A stretch of 35,977 nucleotides of DNA from the NCBI GenBank assembly GCA_024699855.1, contig JAMPIQ010000021.1:1-35977 (forward strand), in the 5' to 3' direction. Shown piece by piece: positions 1-12,667 of the stretch. The notes below the pieces were generated by a model that worked only from the letters and a program-made list of their open reading frames with translations, was not told the origin of the DNA and did no database searches. A program made the position numbers and the translations under genes. Every line of letters begins with the position of its first letter. The first letter of the stretch is position 1. Source of the DNA: Aphelenchoides besseyi (Eukaryota; Nematoda; Chromadorea; Rhabditida; Aphelenchoididae).

Positions 1-33
1 GCTGACGGCAATCCGGCAGTTGGCGCGGAATAA
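1..33 (+). pseudogene. Left-arm copy: 3' tip of trpC
   Basis: The last 33 bases, ending in TAA at 31-33, match the reverse complement of the trpC end at about 26,745-26,780, with several small indels. This is part of the fold-back copy, not a gene. Confidence 0.75.
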
Positions 34-40
34 TGCACCG

Positions 41-559
41 ATGAGCCGAGACGGGACAAGCTTCAACCATATCGCATTTGCCGGCGGCGAACGGGCATAT
101 GTCGATTGTCGGCGACCAGGCAGAGACCGTCCGTGTTGGCCGGTCGCGAAGGCTCGTGAAGATGAAGCCGGGAACCGCTTGGCGCCATCGCGAGGGCAAA
201 CGGCCAAGAAGGGCGTGTCATCGGCACTTGCACGCCTCGCCCGGCATTTCAGGCCGCCAAGCAGACGGCGAAACCTATCCCGCTCTGTGTCATCCCGCTA
301 TTTGCTGAAAAGGTGGCGGTGGATATTACCGACAGACGCCCGCCCTGCGGCCTCACGTGGTCGAAGCGCTTGGTGGAACTTGTCCGGGCAAAGACTCTGG
401 CGTGGAGGTTGAAGCGCTGACCGCCGTATCCCATCCGCCTGCTGACACTTACGACATGGCAAGGGGGCCCCCGCCGACAGGCGATGGACAACGTCATATC
501 CGCCTTCTTGAAAAGGCGGCGGCAAATCCGGCGATTTCTCGGGCGAAAGGAGACTTTGA
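41..559 (+). pseudogene. Left-arm copy of moaC, broken
   Basis: It starts at the ATG matching moaC (26,737) and ends at a TGA directly followed by the moeA ATG, as in the right arm. It is 519 bases against 492, with many frameshifts. Short in-frame islands of the MoaC protein survive in all three frames. Likely a sequencing artefact. Confidence 0.85.
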
Positions 560-1829
560 ATGAAAACGCTGCTGCCCGTGGATAGGCCATGAGACGCCTT
601 ATGGACAGACACCAGCATGCAGCGGTTCCGTGACCGAAAGCGAAAACCTGCGCTCCGCCGAATGCGATGGGGCCGGTTTCTCTCGGGCCGATTCTCACCC
701 ACGCTCACCCAGCCACCCTTCGAATGCCTCGGACTTGGACGTTTATGCGCTCTGCTGCAGGCGCAGATGCGGCGGCGATCGGCTCTGGTCTCTCTCCTCA
801 ACGTCATCGGTTCAGCGCGCCGCCGGGACATGCCTTTACCGGGCAACGGTGGCTTTGAAGGTTCAGAGGCCGTGCGCATCTCACCGGCGCGCCCGTGCCG
901 CAGGGTGCGGAACCATTCTCATCAGGAAGAGCCGAAGTGCTGGAGGTCGGAAAAAAATCCGCACCCCTTCGGACGTCACCGCCGGGCGAACATATCCGCC
1001 CGCGCGGACAGGATTTTACCGAAGGCGACGAAAGCGGCCCTGGAGGCCGGGCGTTGAAACTCGCTTCACCGACCTGACGACTTTCGCGCGGCGATGACAT
1101 GCCGCGCTCTCCGTCTCTCCAGGCCGCGCATCGCCATCCTCGCCACCGGCGATGAGTGCTGCCCCCGGGAAAGCCACCGCAGCCAGCCCAGCTCATCGCC
1201 TCCAAACCTTCGGCGTCGCAGCCTTGCCGTCAGGCCGGCAGGGGTTGCCGAGGTTCTCGATTTCGGGCAATTCATCGCCGATGCCGACAGGATGATCCGG
1301 CCGCCATCGCAGGCGGTCGAGGGCGAAGGTCGCATGTGCTTGTGACAGCTCGCGGCGCCTCCTCGGCGACCGACCTCTTGCAGGCAGCCTTGAAGGCGGA
1401 GGGCATGCAGCTCGATTTTGGCGCATCGCCATGCTTCGGGGAAACCGCTGATGTCGTGTCCCTCGGCCGCCTGCGGTTCTGGGCCTGCCGGAAAAACCGG
1501 TTGCCAGCCTCGTCTGCTGCCTGCTGTTCCTCGAAACCGCTGCTTCCGCAGCATCGCCCGCCGTGCGCCGCTTGCAAGCAGCCACCGCCGCACCGCCACG
1601 CGTGTTCGAAAGCGAATGATCATCGGCAGGATCTATCTGCGGGTTTCCGTTTCAGCACGGACAAACCGGCTGCCTGGTGGCGGAAGGCCCATGCGAAGCA
1701 GGATGAATCGAGATGACAGATTATTGGCCCTTCCGACGCGGTTGATCGTGCGACCGCAGAACGCGCCGGGGGGGGTGCCGGCGGCGGCCGGGGCGAATTT
1801 GCCCGGCTCCATTCAGTCTGAGCTCCTGA
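560..1829 (+). pseudogene. Left-arm copy of moeA, broken
   Basis: Matches moeA (26,245-25,023) over its full length, at 1,270 bases against 1,223. Frameshifts occur every few tens of bases. Near 1,105-1,135 it lacks the 4-bp tandem duplication that shifts the right-arm moeA near 25,722, although other small differences there make the local reading uncertain. Confidence 0.85.
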
Positions 1830-2317
1830 CACCAGGCGAACGGCCAAACGGGCCGGGCAGCCTAACTGAGCTCTTCCTGAACCTTACCGAACGGTTGCCG
1901 CGCCTTCACTAAACGGCACAGCAGCGTGCCGCATGGCCGGGAACGGAAGACAGAGACTGTAACGTCCTGTATCCGTTCACAGAATGATAAAAAAAAACCG
2001 ACTATAGGCGGGATAACGAATTCAAAAACCACCATGTTTTCGCCGCGGGAATATTTCTCATATTGTTGTGCAAAATAAATCACACGATCCCGTTATTGGG
2101 ATTGACAGAATTAATTGCGAGTGGACCAAGGCGAATAGGTAGAGGGAATAATTTCGGAATCTTCAGAATGAAAATTACTTATATTTATCAATTAAATTAA
2201 GATAAAAAGTGACGAAAATGAATTCGGGCACAAAAATTAGTTTCCCATAAATAATCTTTCCTAAAAACGACCTTCTTAATAATAATCATAGTCGATAAGC
2301 AGATCACTGGAGTTCTG
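1830..2317. other. Left-arm copy of the moeA/diguanylate-cyclase intergenic region
   Basis: There is no gene in this 488-base AT-rich stretch. It is the noisy counterpart of 24,515-25,022. The A-run plus short stem near 1,989-2,011 is the reverse complement of the terminator at 24,836-24,858. Confidence 0.8.
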
Positions 2318-3433
2318 ATGACAAGGGAATCCACGACCAAAACCACGGGGCCCGACATTGCCGGGCAGATTGCAATGCCATGAGGAGCATGGGTTGTTTC
2401 GCCGATCCCGCGTAACTTACAGCCTCTTTAAGAAGCCTATTCGTTCGGAACCCTGCCTGACGAAGGATCTGGCAGCGCTTGGAAACGGGGTCACGCTAGG
2501 ATGAGGCTCTGGACGAGTGTCCTTACGTTATTGGAAGGCATCCCGCCGGTCCACGGGACGATGCCCCATGAGAAGCTCAGACGCGAACTGGAGGCGCCTT
2601 CTGGGCACGCTGAGGCGCGAACCATCCTACATCGAGAACACAAACAAGGATTCTCGGCGAAACGCGTCAGGCGCATCAGAATGACTACGATGCAGCCATT
2701 GCAGCAAATTCTGAAATGCGATTCGTGCTGGCCGAGGCCCCGGGGCTCTTGAAGATCATCGACGGCGAAAAGACCTTCCAACGATGTCAACCGCCCATGC
2801 CGAGGAAATGCACAGGTGCGTTGGGAGCTGGAGTAGTACCAAGCGCATCGCCCAAAAAAAAAACCCCCCCCCCAATACGGATTTCGTTGACGCGCCTGTC
2901 AAGTCGGCGCCGCCTTCGCGACCGGCTGGCATCCCATATGGACAGCTCCATCGGCCTGCAAATTACACGCTCGTCTGCTCGATCTCGAGATTAGTCAAGG
3001 GGAATCCCCGGGACAAAATCGGCCATCCGGTCGGCGACAAGATTCTCGGCCACCGTCGCCTTTCCGGTCACGCGCCAATTGTCGCAAGGATGGTTTTGTC
3101 GCAGACGCGGCGGTGCGAGGAAATTCGCATCTTCTTCCCGGAATAGCCGGAACGAGGTGATGGTGATGTGCTGAGGGCGCATCCGCCTGCTACTGGACAA
3201 GCCTTACGCCCTCCTCATTCGAGATCGGGTGCGGCGCCAGACGGCACGGTGACGACTCCCTCGGTTTCGCTTCCGCGCACAGGCCACAACCCGACACGAA
3301 CTTTACGGCAAACGCGACACCGCGCTCTACCATGCCAAGGAACCGCCGGAACGCAACCGTCTATTACGAGGACGGCATGCAGAAGAACTATACCGGCACA
3401 TGGTTTTGGGCTGATTTTCGTTTTGTTTGTTGA
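2318..3433 (+). pseudogene. Left-arm copy of the diguanylate cyclase gene, broken
   Basis: The ATG at 2,318 and the end near 3,433 pair with 24,514 and 23,443. A run of 10 A then 10 C at 2,854-2,873 has no counterpart in the right arm. The frame is lost repeatedly. Confidence 0.85.
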
Positions 3434-3693
3434 GGAAGGTGTTGTGTGAAAAGCTACTATCTCCTCCGGTCAGCCGGTGGTCGATCCGGCATCCAAAAGG
3501 CGCGCGTCTGGCCGCCAGTGAAGAAAAGGGCCCTCGGTTGATTAACACAAAAGACATTTGTTTGTGTCGCTAGTTTGTTTTTCCAGTCCGGGGTGACGGA
3601 GTGAGACCGCTCGCTTTCGCAAATGAAAGTTAAGCCTTGCGAGGATTGCCTTTTTCAGCGGCCCAAGGTGGGGGGGGCTCGTTACTGCGCCCC
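3434..3693. repeat. Left-arm copy of the palindrome-bearing gap between the cyclase and flavoprotein genes
   Basis: Counterpart of 23,217-23,442. The palindromic element there is badly corrupted here, with only fragments recognisable near 3,470-3,620. No gene is seen. Confidence 0.65.
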
Positions 3694-4379
3694 TCACCAC
3701 ATGGTCAAAAAAACGACCCGCGCCGCCCCATTCCGGTCATAGGTCTCCTGATCGAAATTCCGCCTTGGCCGCACTTGAGCAGAAGTACCGGGGTCGGAAG
3801 CGAGGCGCCGGGTCGACGAAATTATCGGGGGTTCCATAGTTCAGGCAACGCATCGGGCGGTGGGGGGCCCCGGGCGCAAACTGGAACCTATAGATTCCTT
3901 TTTCCCGTCTTTGTCACCCCAAGACCCGGTGCAACAAAAAATTTGCCGTCCATTCGAAGCTTGTCCAGCAGTCCGGATCGACGGGAGACCACAGCATCTT
4001 GCCGTTGTTTTTTTTCCTTTCCAGTATTCGAGCCGTGTATCAGAACATAGCGCAACGCGGGATCGCGCACACGATGTTCACGAAGCGAAAATCCCACACT
4101 GTTATTGCCGCGCCAGTCTGGCCAGAAAGAAGGCACGGTCCTATCATCGGCCACCCGTGACCACGACAGCCCTTGTTTTTTTCGGCGGCGAAAGTGGGGG
4201 GCCTTCCAGTAAATCGGACGTCGCCAGCGCAGGAAGGGCAAAAGTCAAAAATCCATCAGCCGGTCATCGGGGCCTTCAGCGATCAGGCTGTAAACTTGGC
4301 GATCGATGCCTTCCTAGTGCTGTAGAAGGGATGGTGCGAGTCAATTCCTACAACCGATTGTAAGCAATGCAATCGGCAT
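3694..4379 (-). pseudogene. Left-arm copy of the PPOX flavoprotein gene, broken
   Basis: Pairs with 22,608-23,216. It is 686 bases against 609, an insertion excess of about 13%. No frame is open over the full length. Confidence 0.85.
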
Positions 4380-4436
4380 GTCCTCTCCTTCCCAATTCCC
4401 TCTGTCGCCGCCGAAAGACCGGGGCGGTCAAAATAA

Positions 4437-6464
4437 CAAAAATGCGGCTTCTTGCTTTCCCCGTCGGGCCCGCTCGCGCGCGGCGCGGGCGGCACGAGGA
4501 ATGGCGGTCTGGCCACAACCGCGGACAGCGAACTGCCGGCATAATGCCCCCCCCCCCGGGGGCCCCCCCGGGACGACTTCCATGGCGAAAACGTTTCCTC
4601 GTCGCGGGTTTCGCAAAAATTCTTCAACACATACAACCGCGCGGATCTTCACCGCCTCCTCGCCCATGGCGGCCCGCACTTCCTGGTGAAATTCAGCGCC
4701 CGATCTTTCCAGCGTCTCATGGAATCTGGTAATCACACACCGCCTTCAGACGACGAAATCGAGTCTGGCCGCGGTCATAGGCGCGGGCGAGACCCGGGAC
4801 CAGCGGGGAATTTCGTGCTTGACGATAAACCGCGATCCGACGGCCGCCTCATTTGTCATCGACGTTTGTGATAAGCACGGCATGCGCGTGTGCTCGCACC
4901 GGCCGCATGCAGGACTTCAGCCGCCGACCGGCGCCCATAAAGCGACTTGTTCAACCGAATTCACGCCGCATCGCGCACGTTCCGGTCGGCATCCTTGTCC
5001 GGTCAAGCGACCCAAGCGTTATAGCCCCGGCGCCCAGAAGCCGGCTTGGCTGACGATCTGGCCGATAAACGGCCAACGGCCGAATCTATGATAAAATGCT
5101 GCCCTCAGACATTTTCAGGCAGGTCGAGATCGTCGGTATTGGTGGTGAACCCGCCGCACGGCACCAGCCGTATGCAGCTTGTGATCCATCAGCGGCGTCA
5201 GCACCATGGAGATCCGCTGATGGTCGGCCCGTCAGTATGGCGTTTCGCCTCCCGTCCGAGAATGCCGGCGCTGACGGCGGCACAGAATAAAGCACGAAGG
5301 CGAATTCGCCGCCCTTTGCGCCCCATCAGCACCCGCCCGTGTCCAGTATTTGCCCGCCTGGTGGTGCCGCCGCGCCCGCGCCAACACGCCTAGATCAGGA
5401 AGGCATTGAGCAGATGTAGCCTGCGACCGCTGATGGACCACGAGCTGCCATGTGGGAGGCGATGACGGGCAAGATCAAAATTTTTTTCGCCATTGCCGAC
5501 GCCGAGGAAGAACAGACCGAGCAGAATGCCCCGCGAAACGGATCGAATTTTTTTTTTTTTTTTTTTTTTTTTTTCCCCCCCGACTCCAGTGATGGCGGAA
5601 GGCCGGATTCCGACAGAAGCACCGCCGGCGAGAAAGGCGCCCATGGCCCTTCGAAAGGCCGCGCGACCTGCATCAGAAGCGCCGAACCCAAGCAAAACAG
5701 CAGCGCCGCTGCCGTGCATCCCCCTCCCGGCGCGCCGGAAGGCCGCGAGAAGGGGAAAAGAAAGAACGGGTTTGAGGAAGATAACGCCCGGCAAGGATAA
5801 TGCGCACCGACGGCGGCCAAGCGCGATCTTGCCGACGGAAAGGCCCAGCGTTTCCGACGCCGCCTGGACATGTTCGCCGCCCGAATCCGAGAAAAGCGAC
5901 AAGGGGCCAGCCGCGCAACGATGGCCAGATCCTCGAAACGTAGCAGGTGGCTGCTTGATGCGCTGGCCTTTCAGCAGCTCGACATGCTGTTGCGCTCCCG
6001 TGCACCCCAATCTGGCATGACGATCGCCGTCGATGTCAGCACGAAACCGGTGCCGGCGACGCGATTAAGGACCATGATGACGGGAAAGCCTGAGACCGAC
6101 GCGACGCCGGAAATCCAATGTCAAGGCCCGCCAGCAGACCAAGCAACTGCACGCCCCCCAGCCGGAAAATATTCCTGGCCGCATCGACCACACAGCCGCG
6201 ACGCGCTGCATTTCAAGGCCGATGACTTGAACGGGGAACAACATCAACCACGACCGAGTTCCGCTATATGCAAATGGCCTGCCGACATCGGAGAAAAAAC
6301 CGATGACAGTTAAGGCCCGAACACCAAGGAGGCGGCCAGATTAGCCGAGCACCGAACCGCGGCGATAAAACGATTGAAAAGATCGGCGCGGGCGACAACT
6401 CCTTGCCGCCAGGAACACGTACCACTAAGGGGGCCAGATCTTTTTCCGTCGCTTCTACCGCCAA
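4437..6464 (-). pseudogene. Left-arm copy of the KefB/C-like antiporter gene, broken
   Basis: Pairs with 20,747-22,558; both ends are approximate. It contains a C11-G5-C7 block at 4,547-4,569 and a T27-C7 block at 5,548-5,581. These replace ordinary coding sequence in the right arm, which is typical of base-calling collapse. Confidence 0.85.
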
Positions 6465-6758
6465 CGCCACCCCGGTCGTTTTAAATAGGAGACCAAGAGC
6501 TTTTGCCCTCGTCCGATTACGGCAACGCGCAAGAAACATTTCCTCCGTTCCTGCCCGGACTTGATCCTTCATCCTTTCAAGGCGCGTCTGCCGCCGTGAA
6601 AGGACACTCTCCCGCGACAAGGACTATGATCGCGCTGGACCCCGGATCACAGCTCCCGGGGTGACGAAGCGCGTAGGCAACAACTTTGCCCAAAACGCAC
6701 CATTTCTTCTACCCCTTGCCATCATCTCACAAGGGCGCTTCCCCTCGGTGTTTTTCTC
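6465..6758. repeat. Left-arm copy of the gap with palindromic element 2
   Basis: Counterpart of 20,469-20,746. The outer half of the palindrome is recognisable near 6,540-6,665. No gene is seen. Confidence 0.65.
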
Positions 6759-7163
6759 CTACCGGTATCGCGGGTTCCCTGCTCAAGCCCTTTTCCCGGC
6801 GAGCTGCCGACTCATTAATCCGCAAACAGCGCTTCCCCCGGCCTCACCCAGTTTTTCATTCATATATTTTTCCAAGGTAGGAGATGCCTCTATCGTGGGC
6901 CACTCGTCCGAAAACGATTGCGAACCGCATAAGTGCGGTGGAGAACCATGGAACGGATGGTAACACTTCGCGTTTGCGGGCACTGGTGACCTGTGTCCGG
7001 CCCATCGGCCCTTGCACCATCGGCGAGGGCGAAAGCACGCGCAGCATCTCGGCCTGGAGGCTGGTAAGTTAACGCTTCAGACCCATCGAAGGAAAACGGG
7101 TCATTTTCGCGCACGGTCTTTCGACACAAGGCAATCTCGGTCGGCAGGCATGCGGTTTTTCAT
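6759..7163 (-). pseudogene. Left-arm copy of the DUF971 gene, broken
   Basis: Pairs with 20,100-20,468. It is 405 bases against 369 and frameshifted throughout. Confidence 0.85.
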
Positions 7164-7309
7164 TTTTTCACTTCCGCCAAGCTCGTTCATATGCGTTCAG
7201 AATGACGGACTTGCCCTCACGAGAGGGCAAGCCACTACATCAGGCTAATAGAGCACACATCTTTGGGCGTGGTGTGCCCGGCGCAAGGGGCGCATTGAGG
7301 ATGGGAGGC

Positions 7310-8454
7310 GTGGAACGCGTTTTTCTCCGGCTCGCTTGAAAAAGCGAAAACCCCGACCGGAAAACAGCACACGATTGGGGACCCTTTCGGCCCGCGCAAT
7401 CCACCTATCTGGCGCCCCCTCCGGGCGTTTCCGTCACCCGACCGCCTTGCGATGCCTTCCGTGCACCTATTGCATGGTCCGAACACATTGAAACTGGTCC
7501 TGCCGAAGAAGGACCTTCTGACGCTCGAAAACAACTAACACGGCTCTGTTACGTCTAATAACCGCGCCGGCGTGCGCAAGCTGAGGCTCTGACCGGTTGT
7601 GGCGAGCCGCTGGTGACGCAAGAACATCATGTCGCTGGTGCGAAAATCTATCGCCGGCAATGTGCGACACAGGCGCCCTCACCGAGCTGACGTGACCACC
7701 AACGGCTCGCAGCCTTGCGAAAATTCGCCGCAGAAACTCGACGATTGCGGCGTGCGCCGCATCAAACGTGTCGCTCGATACCTCGACCGCGAAAATTTCC
7801 GCCACATCAACCCGCTTGGGGGCGGATCGTGGAACGCGTCATGGATGGGCTAGACGCCGCCCAGGCCGCAGGCAAATCAAGATCAAGACTCAACGCGGTG
7901 GCGCTGAAGGAACTTCAACGACGCCGAGACTTTTCCCGACCTCATTGCGGTTCGCCCATTTTTCGCGGCCAAAAAAATGGACCTGAACCGTGATCGAAAA
8001 CCATGCCGAATGGGCGGAGATCGAGGAAGACCGGACCGACCGCTACCCCTGCCGCGTTTCGGCAGTTGCGCGCCGATTGGAAAAGAGCTTTCACGCTCAT
8101 CGAAAGCGATTACGCAGACCGGCGGGCCCCGCCCGTTTTACGTTCACGGTGAAGGAAACCGGAGGCCGGCTCGGCTTCATCACGCCGATGACGCATAATT
8201 TCTGCGAAAGCTGCAAACCGCGTCCGCCTCACCCTGCACCGGCACGCTTTATAGGTGCCTGGGCCAGGGATGAAGACGCCGATCGGCGCAACGCGCTGCG
8301 CGCCTCCGACAAATGCGACGCCTATCTTTCCAGGCGACATTGAATGAAGCCCTTCTGCGCAAGCCGAAGGTGCATGTTTTATGATTTCATCATTGACGCA
8401 CCCACAAACCGGCCTGCCGTCTCTCGCCCATTATGAGCGTGAACCGGCGGCTGA
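7310..8454 (+). pseudogene. Left-arm copy of moaA, broken
   Basis: Pairs with 19,967-18,917, from the GTG start to the TGA after the Gly-Gly end. Near 7,545 it has one T fewer than the right arm at the point where right-arm moaA loses frame, although neighbouring bases are also changed. Confidence 0.85.
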
Positions 8455-8637
8455 GCGACGGCTGAAACTGTTTTTTCCGTCCACCCCATCCCATATAAAC
8501 GTTGAAAATCCGGCGGTGCCGGTGCCACGTCTCTTTACATGGAGGAATGCGCGGTCACACCGGAAAGGGGCGGGCCCAAACCGCCCCCGAAAGGGCGGCC
8601 GGGGAAAAAATCGTGCATGGTTCTGGGATATTTTGGA

Positions 8638-9809
8638 ATGGCATTGACGGACAATACGCGCGGCGACGCGCGGCGCCCTATTCATGGCGCTCGCCATGGA
8701 AAGCTTCAACGGCCAATGACGCCCTGACGAAATCCGTCACCCCCTTATATCAACCCGGCCAGATCATGTTCGCCGCGCGGCAATCATGGAGGTGGTGCTG
8801 ATCTATATCGCCGCCCGCCATTTTCGGCGCGCTTCGCGCCGCTGAACTCTCAAATGCGTCGGGTTCGGCCCCCTCATCATCCTGCGCGTGCGTGCGATCT
8901 GCGCGGTGACGCGCGCCGTGCTCTATCTGACGGAGGCGCTCGGCGCTTATCCTTCGAATTTTTCCAATGCCTCGTTACCATATTGCTTAGCTCCCCTGCC
9001 CTGGTGGTGACGCTGGGTGCGACGGCGCATATTGTTCCGACGCGCGAAAAACCCGTGGGCTGGCGTATCAAGCGCTATGGGTGGCGATGGATCGTCGAGT
9101 TTTATCATGGGGGCGTGCTCGTCTATAAGAAGAAAAACGGCCACGGAAGGGCTTCACGCCGAGGTTGCGCTGCGGTTCTGGTAGTCGCATCGCTGGCCGC
9201 GTTCAACAGATTACAATGCGTGCGCGGCGATTTTCTGACCCGGAAAATGTATGCCGAATGTGCCCCTCGCAGCAGTCCATGTGTGGTCATCACCGCCTTC
9301 GTCAACACATGGACGGTGGGGCGGCTTCTGTCATGATTGTTGCCCTTTACATCGGCGGCTCGCGAGCTAAAAACCGCTATGAAGTTAATGAACCCGTGTA
9401 CTCGCATCTGGCGGCTTCGGCCAATCTAGGGGGCTCCAGGCGTGCAATCAGGCGATCATACTGTCGATGCGATCAGGCGAAATCGTCCTGGCCGTGCTGA
9501 GTCGCGCCGTTCCGTTATACCGGCGACTGCGTCTGGGGTTTTCATGAATCGTGCGTGTTCTTACGCTCAACAAAAAAAAAGACCGTCATTATCAGTTTTA
9601 TCGTCGGCCGCCATCAATCGTCATTATTGATCGGCTCCCTGTATACCTTCTCAACAAACGTCTGACCGGTAAAGCCTGCGCACGTTGCTCGCATGATGGC
9701 AATGCGCGCACCCGCCTACACCATCCCGCCCGCGAACCACAATTACGGCCGGCTTCCGTAACGAAAAAAAACTGCTCGTTTTTTAACGGAAGAGGTCCGG
9801 GAGAAATGA
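8638..9809 (+). pseudogene. Left-arm copy of the EamA transporter gene, broken
   Basis: Pairs with 18,745-17,776. It is 1,172 bases against 970, the largest local expansion in the arm (about 20%). Stops occur in all frames. Confidence 0.83.
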
Positions 9810-9810
9810 C

Positions 9811-11192
9811 ATAACAAAGCGGCCGTTTTCAACGGGACAGGACCTACCCCGCCCCACAAATCATCAACGCTGGGGGGGGTCATCGCCGGCGTCACCGCGG
9901 CGAAAAAAACTTGGGTGGGGGGGGGTTGAATGTGTTTCTGCCCTAACCCCTTTGCCAAAAAAAAACATGAAAACGGCCGTTTATTTCGAACCCAGCCCGA
10001 CAAAAAACCCCACCCCCCCTCACGCTGGCGTCATCCGGCGGGTGGGCGGCGGTGCATGAATGTGGTTTTCGGGTTACGCGGGCCAAAAAACTTTATTTTC
10101 GGGCGACGCGGGGGGGGGGGGGGGGCCCGGGGGGGCCCCCCACCGCCTGCCGGCAGCTCATCATCGGCCGCTTTTCCGATCTCTTCGGACGCCCCCGCCC
10201 GGTCATGCTGGCCAGCATCGCCACTCATGATCGTCGCAACGCTCGCCTGCCATGCTGGCGCGCCCAATATACACCGTCTTCATGATCGGGCGCGTCGCCG
10301 CAGGCGGCCGTCGTTTCCGGCTTCGTGCTGGCGCGCGCCATCGTGCGCGACCATGGTGCCGATGGAACAGGCGGCCTCGATGATCGGTTACGTGACCATA
10401 GGGCATGTCTGTGGTGCCGATGTGGGGGCCGACGGTTGGCGGCCTGCTTAACGACATTTCCGGCTGGCAATCGAGCTTTGCCACTCCTTGCCCTGCATCG
10501 GCGTCGGCATTCTGGTTCTTGCCTGGTTCGATCTCGGAGAAACCAACCACAATAAATCGGCGAGCTTTTCGCAGCAGTTTCATTTCACGCCTGGCCGGAA
10601 CTGTTGCGCTCGCCGCTGTTCTGGGGTTACGCGCTGACCTCGACCTTCTCATCGGGCATTTTTTGTTCTTCTCCTTCCTCGGCGGCGCGCCTTTCGTCCG
10701 GCAGCGTGCTTTACGGGCTTTGCGCCGGCCATGCTCGGCCTGCAATTTTCTTCTTATTGGCAGCGGGTTACACGCTCGGCAACTTCATCTCCAGGCCGTT
10801 ATGGCCAGCGAAATCGGCATTACCGCATGATGCTGTCGGCAATTGTATCGCCATTGCGGGCATCGCCACGACCATGCTGCTGATCTCCGCCGGGGCGGGG
10901 AAAGCGCCTATGCGTTTTTCGTGCCGCTCGCCTTGATCGGCGTCGGCAACGGCGTGACACTGCCAAGCGCCAATGCCGGCATGGTCAGCGTCCAGCCGCA
11001 TCTGGCCGGTTCCGCCCTCCGGCCTCGGCGGCCGCGATGACCATCGGCGGCGGCGCAGCGCTCTCGGTGCTCGCCTCCTCGGTCCTGTCCAGAGAAGACG
11101 GAACCTGGCCGCTTCTTCTGGTGATGCTGGCGACCGGCCTTGTCCCCCTCCTCACCACATATATCGTAAGGCTGCAGGAAAAGCGGGAATGA
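9811..11192 (+). pseudogene. Left-arm copy of the MFS exporter gene, broken
   Basis: Pairs with 17,774-16,574. It carries a run of 16 G at 10,110-10,125. Near 10,943 it has two A's where the right arm has three (16,815-16,817), and two A's keep the MFS frame open. Confidence 0.85.
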
Positions 11193-11836
11193 CGGCCCCT
11201 TTCGAATACCCGGTCTCGTGCTCGCCGGTGGGCTTTCGCGGCGTAATGGGCCCCCCCAGTGACAAGGCGATGGTGGCAATTGGGCGATGCCGCCCCTCAT
11301 CTCCCACGTCCCATCAGCCGCTCATCACGCCGCAGGTCTCAGATGTCACCATCAATGCGGCCAATGCTGGGCGGAGAGTTCGGCCTGCCGCTGCTGCCCG
11401 ATACGCTGAAGGGCCATGCCGTGCCGCTCGCGGGGGTATTCTGGCCGGCATGCGCCATTTCCAGCACCGCGGGGATGCGGCGAGCCACTTTCTGACGGCG
11501 CCTGCCGACAGCCCCGTTTTTTCCCGACGATCTCGTGGCGCGGCTTTGCGAACACCTTCTTTCGGACAATGCAATCGTCATCGCCGCCTCCAGCGGCCAG
11601 CTTCATCCGGTTTTTGCGCTGTGGCCGCTGGCGCTGGCCGCACGATCTCGAGGCGTGCTGAAAACGATGCCAACCGGCCGCATCCGGCTTATCTCGCCCG
11701 GCATGTCACCCTCGGCGTGGCCTTCCCGCCGCTGGAAACGGCAAAGGGCAGCCTCGATCCGTTCTTCAACATCAACACGGAACGGATGAACTGGCGCTGG
11801 CGCGCAGTTTACTATCTGGAGAACCTGCAATCATGA
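11189..11836 (+). pseudogene. Left-arm copy of mobA, broken
   Basis: Pairs with 16,577-15,950. The 3' end is informative: it has one A fewer than the right arm, so mobA stops at a TGA inside an ATGA overlap with the mobB start instead of running on into mobB. Confidence 0.83.
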
Positions 11837-12374
11837 CGGAACAAAAGGTCTTCGGCAATCGCCTGGCTGGAAGAACTCGGGCAAGACCCGGCCTTGCTGG
11901 TCCGTATCGTCACCAGAAAGCTGACGGGCGCGGCTACCGCGTCTCCACCATCACAGGCACGCCCCATCATGATTTCGATATCGACAAGGTCGGCGCGGAT
12001 AGCTGGCGTCACCGCCAGGCCGGCCGCACACGAGGTCACCAATCGTTTCCGGCACCCGCTTCGCCATCATGCATGAATTGCGTGGCGAACCGGAACCCCT
12101 CTTTCGAGGATATTCTCGCGCCTCGCCTCGCCTGCCGCATCTGGTGCTGATCGAAGGCTTAAAAACAAAATACGAGCCGTGCCGAAGGATCGAAGCACGC
12201 GCGAGATGGAGGCCGCCAGACCGAACGATTGCACCGCTCGATACCGCATATCGTCGCAATCGCCGCCGATCACGCGGTGACGGGACACGAGCGCTACCGG
12301 TTTTCGGATCGCGACGATACCGGCGAGAGTGCCGAATTTTCATAGAGAAGACGGTGGGGCTGGGTAGGGCGGAA
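11833..12374 (+). pseudogene. Left-arm copy of mobB, broken
   Basis: Pairs with 15,953-15,438. The stop codon is altered (GAA for TAA) and several indels interrupt the frame. Confidence 0.82.
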
Positions 12375-12667
12375 ACAGGCGTCCGGAACGGAGCGGCGTC
12401 CGGCGCCCAGGCCGCCTCCCCACTTCCGTCATACCGGCCCTGAGCCGGTATCCATCCAGCCCAAGTCCTTGGGCTGAAAGGACACTCGCAGCCGCGCCGA
12501 CGCGCGTCGGCTAGAATGCCGGATCAGGTCAGGCATGACTGGAGGAGAAGTGCCGTGAAAGCCAAAACCCACAACGCCTGACGCAATCGCCCGTGATCCC
12601 CCACCCCAAAAATGAAAAAGCCGGGCTCTTTAACCCGGCTTTAAATCATTCCTTGAGACGCAATAAC
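12375..12667. repeat. Left-arm copy of terminator and palindromic element 1
   Basis: Counterpart of 15,155-15,437. Both the terminator (near 12,610-12,650) and most of the palindrome (near 12,425-12,545) are easy to recognise, so this part of the arm is relatively clean. Confidence 0.75.

Noticed and set aside
5548..5574. Poly-T tract as a phase-variable switch
   Set aside because: It lies in the error-rich arm, and the same locus in the right arm has ordinary sequence.
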